44,970 nucleotides of DNA from assembly GCA_007693825.1 (NCBI GenBank), contig RECX01000184.1, positions 1 through 44,970 on the forward strand, written 5' to 3'. Origin of the DNA: Balneolaceae bacterium (GTDB lineage: Bacteria; Bacteroidota; Rhodothermia; Balneolales; Natronogracilivirgulaceae). Positions 7,791-16,600 of this stretch are shown piece after piece (position 1 is the stretch's first letter; the number at the start of each line of letters is the position of its first letter). Made by a program: the position numbers and the translations under genes. The notes below the pieces were generated by a model. It ran no database searches, was not told where the DNA came from, and saw only the letters and a list, made by a program, of their open reading frames with translations.

Positions 7791-9550
7791 ATTTTCAGCC
7801 ACTTTTGAAGCTCTCCGAGCGGTTTGGTATTGAGGATGTGGCCGGCGGTGAACCCCGCTTTGCGTGCGATGCCGATGCCGTAGCGCACATGGTCCAGTCC
7901 CGGCACGTCGTGGGCATCCGGACACACGGCGCTCATCATGTTGCACTCGCGCGCCTTGCGTCCGTAGCGCCAGTCCAGGTCCAGCCGCCACGGATTGGCA
8001 TTGATCTCAATGGCCGTTTTGTGCTCTGCGGCGTGTTCGATCAGCCGGTTCAGATCCGCCTTGCTGCCGTCGCGCCGCAGAAGCAGGCGTCCGGTCGGAT
8101 GTCCGATCATGTGGATATGCGGGTGCGCCGCCGCTGTCATGAGCCGGTCGAGCATTTTTTCCGGGGGATAGTCCAGCCCGGAGTGCACACTGCCGATAAC
8201 CAGGTCGAATTCGGCGAGCAGGTCGTCGGGATAGTCGAGTTTGCCGTCCGACAGGATGTCGGACTCAATGCCCTTCAGGATGACAAAACCCTTTCCATCG
8301 TCCGCAAACTCGCGGTTCAGGGCGTCGATCTCTTCCCACTGCTGCCGGACCCGCTCGATGGACAGTCCGCCGGCATAGGCCGCTGTGCGTGAATGGTCGG
8401 TGAGACCGAGGTATTCATACCCGCGCTCGATGCAAGCTTCGGCCATTTCGCGAATGGACCGCTTGCCGTCGCTCCAGGTGGAGTGGGCGTGCAGGATCCC
8501 GCGCAGGTCCGTCAGCTCCACCAGTTCAGGAACGTTGCCGTCCTTCGCCAGGTCGAACTCCCCGTGATCCTCGCGCAGTTCGGGCGGGATGAATCCCAGG
8601 CCGAGATGCCCGTAGATGTCCTCTTCTGATGTCGCCTTCAGCGGCCTGTCAAGGTCGGCCTGCTTGTCCTTGTCCTGGTGGAAAAGTCCGTATTCGTTGA
8701 GCTGCAGTTTCTTGTCGCGGGACCGCTGGCGCAGGGCCACATTGTGCTCCTTGCTGCCCGTGAAGTACATCAGGGCGGCGGGATAGTGGTCCGGACTGAC
8801 GATGCGCAGGTCCACCTGGCGCCCTTCCTTCGACCGGACCGAGCTTTTGGTTTCGCCTTGTCCGAGCACTTCCATCACGCCATCCAGCCCGGTGAAGCGG
8901 TCCATCAGCGCCGGCGCGTCCTTTTCATCCGCCGCGATCAGCAGGTCGATGTCGCCAATGGTTTCCGAGGCGCGCCGAAGGGAGCCGGCCACCGAAATTT
9001 CCCGGACTCCGTCTGCATCTTTCATTTTCTCAAGGAACAGTTCTGCTACCGCCGCCGCTTCGTCGATCCGGCACCGTTCGGAAAACTCCTCCATCCAGGC
9101 AATGGATTTGAGGATTTTTTCGGCCGTTTTCTCCCCCATGCCCGGCAGCGCGGCCACGGAACCGTCCCGGCACTTCTCCTTCAGTTCCGCAATTTCGGTG
9201 ATGTCAAGTTCCTTGTGGATCTTGTAGATTTTTTTGGGACCCATGCCGGATATGCCGAGCCATGCGATGAGTCCGTCGGGCACCTGTTTTCGAAGTTTTT
9301 CAAGCACCGGGACAGAGCCGGTTTCGGCATAGGCATAGACATCGGAAGCAATGGATTTTCCGATTCCCTTCAGATCCGTAAGTGTCTGCTCTTCAATATA
9401 TGTGTTGATGTCACCATCCAAACTTTCGATGGTTCTGGCGGCCCTGTCGAACGCCATGGCGCGGAAGTCGTTCTCTCCGGCGAGCCGCATCAGGGTGCCG
9501 ATCTCTTCCAGCAGGTTTACGATCTCATCTTTTTGAACAGGTTTGGGCAT
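7787..9550 (-). CDS. polX: Family X DNA polymerase with C-terminal PHP domain (PolX)
   Basis: HhH motifs (LPGMGEKTAEKIL), nucleotidyltransferase GSLRRASETIGDIDLLIA, PHP ILHAHSTWSDGKRSIREMAEAC...LGLTDHSRTAAYAGGL. Confidence 0.93.
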   Translation of the reverse strand: MPKPVQKDEIVNLLEEIGTLMRLAGENDFRAMAFDRAARTIESLDGDINTYIEEQTLTDLKGIGKSIASDVYAYAETGSVPVLEKLRKQVPDGLIAWLGISGMGPKKIYKIHKELDITEIAELKEKCRDGSVAALPGMGEKTAEKILKSIAWMEEFSERCRIDEAAAVAELFLEKMKDADGVREISVAGSLRRASETIGDIDLLIAADEKDAPALMDRFTGLDGVMEVLGQGETKSSVRSKEGRQVDLRIVSPDHYPAALMYFTGSKEHNVALRQRSRDKKLQLNEYGLFHQDKDKQADLDRPLKATSEEDIYGHLGLGFIPPELREDHGEFDLAKDGNVPELVELTDLRGILHAHSTWSDGKRSIREMAEACIERGYEYLGLTDHSRTAAYAGGLSIERVRQQWEEIDALNREFADDGKGFVILKGIESDILSDGKLDYPDDLLAEFDLVIGSVHSGLDYPPEKMLDRLMTAAAHPHIHMIGHPTGRLLLRRDGSKADLNRLIEHAAEHKTAIEINANPWRLDLDWRYGRKARECNMMSAVCPDAHDVPGLDHVRYGIGIARKAGFTAGHILNTKPLGELQKWLKM

Positions 9551-9557
9551 GCAGGCC

Positions 9558-9803
9558 TCACAGGTTTTTTATCAATCGGACCAGAAAAAGGAACACCACG
9601 GCGCCGATGAGTGCCGTGAACAGCGAGCCGATAAGCCCGTGACCGGTGGTTATGTTCAGAAACGAGAACATGTAACCGCCGACCATCGCTCCCAGAACGC
9701 CGACGATCATGTTGCCCAGCAGGCCAAAGCCTTTCCCGCGCATGATGAGTCCGGCCAGCCAGCCTGCGATCATACCGATGATGAGAAACCAGAGAAGTGA
9801 CAT
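9558..9803 (-). CDS. GlsB/YeaQ/YmgE family (transglycosylase-associated) membrane protein
   Basis: MSLLWFLIIGMIAGWLAGLIMRGKGFGLLGNMIVGVLGAMVGGYMF...LIGAVVFLFLVRLIKNL. Confidence 0.92.
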   Translation of the reverse strand: MSLLWFLIIGMIAGWLAGLIMRGKGFGLLGNMIVGVLGAMVGGYMFSFLNITTGHGLIGSLFTALIGAVVFLFLVRLIKNL

Positions 9804-10033
9804 GGTTTTTTCCGTTGGTGAAGGGATGTGTTGGTTCCTGAACATAAGAAAATATTGCCTCATGGACTACGGTCGCATTGCGACGCTTAATGTCGTACTG
9901 GTGTGCTGACCCGGGCTGTCAGGTCATTTTTCCTTTTCAAATGGATGTCGTTTTTGGTAATCTGTGGGGAGCCGGTGCCAATGTCAGTGTAAGTGCCCCC
10001 GGCATTCCCTGTGTGCAGGCCGGCAGCAACCAA

Positions 10034-10130
10034 TGTCAGCAGGAATACTTTTGTCAGCAAGAATACCAATGTCAGCAAGAATACTTTTGTCAGCAAGAAT
10101 ACTTTTGTCAGCAAGAATACCAATGTCAGC
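10034..10130. repeat. 18-bp tandem repeat (tgtcagcaagaatacttt/ccaa), 5 copies plus a partial copy
   Basis: Units at 10034, 10052, 10070, 10088, 10106 and partial at 10124; open in several frames on both strands. Confidence 0.95.
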
Positions 10131-10145
10131 ACCGTCACCATCTTT

Positions 10146-13100
10146 ATGAAGTGGACCCGTGAACATGCCCTTCCGGATCCGGCGCAACTCTGGCAGATTT
10201 TGCTGGAGGAGGGTCGAAGTCCGGATACGCTCGTCCTGGTGAGCAACCTGCTGATGGAGCGGGAGGTGCGCAAAAAATGGCAGCGGGATAGCGGTGGTTT
10301 TGCTCCTGACATCCGCACGCTCACGTCATACATTGAGGAGCTGGCTATGCACAGCCTGGCGGATGAGGACCTGCCCGTCCTGGTCCCGTCGCCCGAAGAA
10401 CGCACGCTCTGGCTGGAGCAGTGGCTCTCCAGTCACGGGAACCCCGAGTATCGCCGCTTTGCCGGTATGACCTCCGTAACGGCCATATCCAACATTATTG
10501 CCGACCTGTACCGGGAGCATCTGCGTCCCGGCATGCTCCTGGAAAAAGAGCGAAATTCAGGATCCGGGATGACGCGTGACGGCAATGTGCTGGCCGGGTT
10601 GCTGCACGAATATGAGCTCCTTATGGACAGGAAGAAGTGGGTAGACCGTGAGCAGCTACCAGGGAAAATGACACACTGCAATGATTCTGTGGTGCGTCAT
10701 AAAAAAATCATCCTGTATCTCACCGATGAGATCGACCCGGTCCACAGGCATGCATTGGGGCTCATCTCGGGGGCGGAACTTGTCTGCATCCGTTTTGCGG
10801 ATGATCCGGCCGCCGCGCTTGCCAGTGACGGATTTCCTGAGTCTGAGTCCCCTGAACCTGAGCCCTCTGGTGCCGGTCATCCGGATGCCGGCCCTCCCGG
10901 CGCGGGGTTTGCAGGCGATACTATCCGTGTGGAAACCTTCCATCATCCAAGGGAGGAGCTGGAGCAGGCTGTGCGTCAGATCCTGTCGTTGATGACAAAG
11001 AACAGTGAGGCGCAAGAGAGTCAGGCGGGTGAAAGAAAGAGAGATGGCAGTCTGGAGAGTGGCAGCCTGGCAGGTGGCGGTCAGTCGGGTGGAAGGTTGG
11101 CTGACGGCGATCGGCCAGATGATGCTCATGGTCACGGTAATGATCAAAAAGAGGCCATCAGGAGTTATGAGGACGTGGTGATATTGACCGGTGACCTTTC
11201 GCTTTATGAACCGATGGTCACGTCCGCAGCAGAAAGGTTTGGAGTCCCGCTGTACACCAGCCGTGGGCCTGCGCTCATCAGCAATCCCTTCATCCGGCGT
11301 CTGCTGACCTATTTTAAGCTTGGTGACAACGAATTCCCCATTGATGACGTCTCCCGCGTATTTGCCGACAACCGCCTGGTGCTGCCCGACCTGCAGGATC
11401 ACGACGAAAACAAGGCGCCCAATATCCGGCATTTTTCCGAGTTCTGCAGGGAATACAACTTCCGGACGCTGGACGAGGCGGCCTCGGGGATGGACCGGGT
11501 GTTTGACTGGCTGATGGATCATATCCAATTTGAGGACGACGAGGAGAGGGAGGAGCAGCGCCGCAACCAGGAACGACGCAACCGGGAGTTTTATTCTTCC
11601 GTGCTGGATCATCTGGATGCGCTTCGCCGGTTCTATGATACCCCGGAGCGGCAGACGCTGTCCACCTGGGTGGAATGGACCCGGACCCTGCTGCGTCTCC
11701 AGGGGGATCTCATGAGCCTGGAGGGAAACGAAGCAAAGGAGCTGCTGGAGATCATCCTGGAGAAGCTGAAACAGGCGGAAGTGCGATTGGGCCTTGGCCG
11801 CCAGATGGCAAGGCGCGAATTTTTCCGGGTGCTGGAGCTGCGTCTGAAAGAGACGAGGGAGCGTCCGCAGGAGCGTCCCGGCGGCATTTTGCTCACGGAG
11901 ATCCATCAGCTTCCGGAGGTGCACGACAAGACCGTCTTCATTCTCGGCCTTCACGAGGAAGGATTCCCCCGTCCGGAGAAACCCGATTTTCTGCAGTTTC
12001 GATATGAGAAAACGCTGAAAATGCTCACAAATAAGGACGGATCGGAAGGATATCTGGAAGCGCGCAGGCAGTTTCAGCGGCTGCTCTCGTCAGGCAAACC
12101 GCGTTATCTGAGCAGGCCGGGCCTGGTGGCGCAGAAATCCGTGATGCCGTCACCGCTCTGGCTGGAGCTGCTTGACAGCCGGCAAGAGCAGGATTTCCGC
12201 CCCTGGCCGATAACCTCGCAAAAATGGCTGATGAGCGAGTTTGAAGCCGGCCGGCTTGTGGCCTCCTTTACGCAGCAGGACAGTCCGGCACACATCATCG
12301 ATGCCGAAGGCCGGATCGCCGACGGTAAAATGACGCAATCAAAAAGCGATCATGGTGCGTCATTCAGAGCCTCGAAACAACGTGCCGCCTGGGACCGCAT
12401 CCACCAGAAAAATCCTGCTTCCGTGAAGGGAAAGCAGCCTGACCGATATGCATGGCAGCTTGCGGCGGCTGTGCAGAAAGCGCGTCATAATGCGCATGAA
12501 ATGGGGCGGTACGACGGGGTGCTGGACCCGGAAATCACATCGTGCTGGCTCGGACAGCAGTATGACAGCGGAGTGATGCGCATGAGCATCAGCCGGCTGG
12601 ATACGTATGCCGGTTCGCCGCACGAGTATTTTTTCAAATATGTGCTGCGCCTGAAGCCGCTGCATGAATACCAGGATGATGCCGAGTCGAACATCAAGGG
12701 CAGCCTGCTGCACCAGATCCTCGAGGAGTTCTATTCGGAGACACCGGAGGAGGGGCCGCCGGTCTGGCCGGAAGAGGATCCCGATGCGGCGATGGAGCGG
12801 ATGAACCGCATCCGGAGGCGGCTGACCGAGGTGTACCGTCATCAGCTTGGCAATCCGCAAAGTCCGTTTCCGGGGATACTGGAAAAAAACCTGGAGCGGG
12901 TGACGCGGTGGTTCCTGGAGCGGGAGGCCGGGGGACGCGAGGATTACCTGACGGAGGTAGAAGATGCGCGTCCAGCTGTCTTCTATACGGGCACGGGATT
13001 CCGGATGGAGCACAAATGGAGTTTCGAGAAGGAAATGGCGGGTGTGCCGGTATTTTTCCGGGGCATGATCGACCGGATCGATGTGACCGCCGACGGGCAG

Positions 13101-13646
13101 CGGGCGCTGATCTACGACTACAAATCGGGCAAATCCGGGACCCGGTCCTACAACAGCATCATTGAAGGCAAAGGGTTCCAGCTTCCGGTCTATGCCATGT
13201 TCCTGCGTCAAAGCGGGCTGGCTCAGTTCGTGGCGGGATATTACACGCTGCCGATCAACGGCAAGAAGAAAGACGTAAAGTGCGATTATGCGCTTGGTTC
13301 GGCGGAACTGATCGATGAAGCGCATTTCATGAAGAAGGACGGGTCCGGCAGGAAAAAGACCATGCACAAATACAAGCCGGAAGCGGAGATGGACGCGTTC
13401 ATGCAGGCCATTGAGCAGCTGCGGATATCCTGGATCGTGGAGGCGATCCGTTCGGGACGGTTCCACGCCAGCCTCACCGGCGATCCCGCCTGGTCGGATT
13501 TCAAGCACATCAACCGCTACGATGTCCGGATCCAGCAGCAGCGCAAGAACCGCGAGGTCTCACGGCGACGCAAGAAGAAACTGAAATTTGAACTGGACCG
13601 GTACTACCTGTTCGAACCGTTCTGGGAGGATGCGGATGGCGGTTGA
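10146..13646 (+). CDS. AddB/RecB-type PD-(D/E)XK nuclease subunit (inactivated-helicase subunit of an AddAB-like complex)
   Basis: Long ORF directly before AddA-like gene; C-terminal nuclease motif RGMIDRIDVTADGQRALIYDYKSGKSG; SISRLDTYAGSPHEYFFKYVLRL. An in-frame upstream extension to GTG 9993 is possible. Confidence 0.8.
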   Translation: MKWTREHALPDPAQLWQILLEEGRSPDTLVLVSNLLMEREVRKKWQRDSGGFAPDIRTLTSYIEELAMHSLADEDLPVLVPSPEERTLWLEQWLSSHGNPEYRRFAGMTSVTAISNIIADLYREHLRPGMLLEKERNSGSGMTRDGNVLAGLLHEYELLMDRKKWVDREQLPGKMTHCNDSVVRHKKIILYLTDEIDPVHRHALGLISGAELVCIRFADDPAAALASDGFPESESPEPEPSGAGHPDAGPPGAGFAGDTIRVETFHHPREELEQAVRQILSLMTKNSEAQESQAGERKRDGSLESGSLAGGGQSGGRLADGDRPDDAHGHGNDQKEAIRSYEDVVILTGDLSLYEPMVTSAAERFGVPLYTSRGPALISNPFIRRLLTYFKLGDNEFPIDDVSRVFADNRLVLPDLQDHDENKAPNIRHFSEFCREYNFRTLDEAASGMDRVFDWLMDHIQFEDDEEREEQRRNQERRNREFYSSVLDHLDALRRFYDTPERQTLSTWVEWTRTLLRLQGDLMSLEGNEAKELLEIILEKLKQAEVRLGLGRQMARREFFRVLELRLKETRERPQERPGGILLTEIHQLPEVHDKTVFILGLHEEGFPRPEKPDFLQFRYEKTLKMLTNKDGSEGYLEARRQFQRLLSSGKPRYLSRPGLVAQKSVMPSPLWLELLDSRQEQDFRPWPITSQKWLMSEFEAGRLVASFTQQDSPAHIIDAEGRIADGKMTQSKSDHGASFRASKQRAAWDRIHQKNPASVKGKQPDRYAWQLAAAVQKARHNAHEMGRYDGVLDPEITSCWLGQQYDSGVMRMSISRLDTYAGSPHEYFFKYVLRLKPLHEYQDDAESNIKGSLLHQILEEFYSETPEEGPPVWPEEDPDAAMERMNRIRRRLTEVYRHQLGNPQSPFPGILEKNLERVTRWFLEREAGGREDYLTEVEDARPAVFYTGTGFRMEHKWSFEKEMAGVPVFFRGMIDRIDVTADGQRALIYDYKSGKSGTRSYNSIIEGKGFQLPVYAMFLRQSGLAQFVAGYYTLPINGKKKDVKCDYALGSAELIDEAHFMKKDGSGRKKTMHKYKPEAEMDAFMQAIEQLRISWIVEAIRSGRFHASLTGDPAWSDFKHINRYDVRIQQQRKNREVSRRRKKKLKFELDRYYLFEPFWEDADGG

Positions 13647-16600
13647 ACGCAACAATGTGGAACACAACAATGTGGAAGGCAACAATATGGTACAGTCACC
13701 GGACGCGATCACCGACCGGATCCGCCGTCACGAGGGATACCTCATCCTGGAAGCCGGCGCCGGCACGGGCAAGACCTACAACCTGACCGAACGCGTCATC
13801 CACCAGCTGGTTGAGAAGGGTGTGCCGCTGGAGCGCCTGCTGGCCCTCACCTTCACCGACTTTGCCGCCGCGGAAATGCGCTCGCGCATCTATGCCGCCA
13901 TCAACCGGAATATCGGTACTTCGAAGCATCTGCTCACCACCCGCCAGCGCTTCTCGCACAACTATATTTCGACATTCCACTCCTTCTGCAACCGTATCCT
14001 GCAATATTTTCCGGATGAGGTCACCGAAATATCGGTGCCGGATGCGCCGCGCGCCTTTGGCCGCCCGGATCATGAGCGCAGTGTTGACGGGGCGCTGGAG
14101 CTGCTGACCGATTACGATGAGGTGCTCTGGATGATGGAGTGGCGCAAGCGGTTTTACAGCAAGTACAGGGATCATGAAGCGCTGCAGCGTCAGCTTACCC
14201 GGCTCTCCGTTTCCGATTTCGAGAAGTTCATGAATGAGTTGTCGGGGGTGGATGACAAGGCGCTGGAAGAACTGGCGCTGCTGTCGCCCGCAGAGTATCC
14301 CGGCTGGATCGGCGAGGTCTCGAAGCGCTGGCGGGAGGAGCGGGACGCACTGCTGCGCGAGCTGCTGGATCTCTTTGCCTCCCATCCGGAGTGGTTTGCG
14401 TCGCCGGAAAAAATCCCGCGGTCGGTGGAAGCCCTTGCGGCCATCAAGAACAAATCGGGCGGTTTCGCGAAAAAGGCATTCAACAGGAACGAAATAGATG
14501 AGGAGGCCCTGTCGGAGATCGGTGAGCAGGGTGATACGCTGTTCGGGTACCACAACGCGCTGGTGGCGCTCGACGGGTATCTGTCGCGGCCGGACCTGGT
14601 GCGCGAGCTGGCATCCTATCCCGAACAGGAGAATTTCGATCCCGACCACGAGGCGTACTGGAACATGCGCGACCTGGCCGAGCTGGGCCTGCGGTGGGGC
14701 GCGCTCATGCGCTATCAGCGGTTTGAGGCGGGGTATTTCAACTATGACGACATGATCTGGCTAACGCACCGGCTTTTCACGGACCATCCCGCCGTAGCCG
14801 CGCAGATGCGGGCCCGTTTCGACCAGATCCTGGTGGATGAGTTTCAGGACACGGACCGCCGGCAGTGGGAAATCCTGGAGAAGCTCGCTTTTCCGGAGGT
14901 TGATGTTGCGAGAGGGGGAAAAGAGCCGGACCAGGATACCGGGAATCGTGAGGCCAAGCAGCTGCTGATCGTCGGCGATGTGAAGCAGGCCATCTACGGA
15001 TTTCGCGGCGGCGATGTGGCCATGATGCGTCGTGCCGGGGGGGAGCTGACGCGCAGGAGCGAGGCCACCGGCGCCATGCCGCTGATGTCGGTGGAGCTGC
15101 CCTACTCATTCCGCTCAAACGAAGCGGTTGTCACGTTCACCAATGCCCTGTTCCGCGGTATCCTCGGCCCAAAAGCGCAGGCCGCATCCTACGAGGCGTA
15201 TCACCAGCCGCTCCGCCGGCCCTCTGCCGAACTGTCCGGCAATGCGGAGGCGCCCGGCGAGGTCCGGATACTGCTGGCCGACGGCAAGGCGCTGGAAGCA
15301 GAACTAAAAAAGCAGCATAACGGGGATTCGCACGGGAATTTGCACGGGGATTCAAACAGGGACTTGAGCGGTGGTTTAAACGGAGGTTCGAAGGGAGATT
15401 CGGACGGAGATTCGGGTGGGGGTTCAAAGGGGGATTCGTCCGACCTGGTGGATGCGGAAGTGCTCGCATCGCACCCCATCCACCTGGAAGCGCGCCGCAT
15501 AGCCAAATTTCTGCGCGAAATTTATGACGGACGGCGTGAGGGCTACGACGTCATCCACCAGAAAATGAAAAGGGGCGATAAGGCGGTCGGCGTGCTGTAC
15601 AAGCGGCGCACGCACATGTATGCACTGGAGGATGCGCTCCGGGAGGCGGGACTGCCGTTCACCGTGGCCAAGGGCAAGAGTTTCTACATGCGCAGGGAGG
15701 TGCGGGATGCCTGGCTGCTGCTGTCGTTTCTGTTGGATGCGTTTGACGATGTGTCGCTGACCGGGCTGCTGCGCTCGCCGATGGTGTCGCTGTCCGATTC
15801 GGCCCTGCTGACCATGCGGGTGGTGATGGATGAGGACCGGAACAAGTATCCCAATTTCTGGAGTGCGGTGTCGGATCATGCGTCGTGGCACGGGCGGCTG
15901 CGGGATGCCGATCGCATGGCGCTGGAGTCGGCGGTGCCCCTGTTGCGGAAACTGCGCGAAAAAGTGCCGTTCCGTCGCGTGTCCGAGCTGCTGGAAGAGG
16001 CGTTTTTCACATCCGGACCGTATATCGGCGCGTTCCCGGACGATCCGCAGGTGCGCGAAAACCTTGTCAAACTGCTGGATGTGATCCGGAACCTGGAGAG
16101 CACCGGGCGCGGCACGCTGTTCGAGGTGACCGGGTTCCTGTCCAACCGCATCGGAGAGGAGGCCGGTGATTCCGAGGCCGAGCAGGCCGATCCCGCGCCT
16201 ATCCAGCTCATGACCATCCACGGATCCAAGGGGCTGGAATTCCCCATGGTGGTGCTGCCGGACATGTATTCGGGGGATAACGACAGCGGCGTGCAGCTGT
16301 ATCTGGCCGATGACGACCCCGACAGTTTTCTGTGGCCGGCGCTGGCGTACAAGCCGGGCGACATCGAAGGCGACAAGGACAGCGAGGGGTCTTTCCTGTT
16401 CAGGATACTCAAGGCCGAGCGCCGGAAACGGCAGCGGGCGGAGACCAAGCGGCTGTTTTATGTTGCGGTGACGCGTGCCGAGACGCACGTGCTGCTGAGC
16501 TTGACGAAGCCGAACCGCCGTAAAGCGGGATCTTTTGCCGATCTTCTGGAGCCGTGGGTGATGGAGCAGGAGGCGGACGGTGCGCGGGACGTCGCTGAAA

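Noticed and set aside
10034-10130. Possible CRISPR array
   Set aside because: 18-bp units are directly contiguous with no unique spacers and no cas genes nearby; it is a minisatellite.
10656-11954. 432-aa minus-strand ORF antisense to AddB
   Set aside because: Shadow ORF; no recognisable domain and fully overlapped by the AddB-like CDS.
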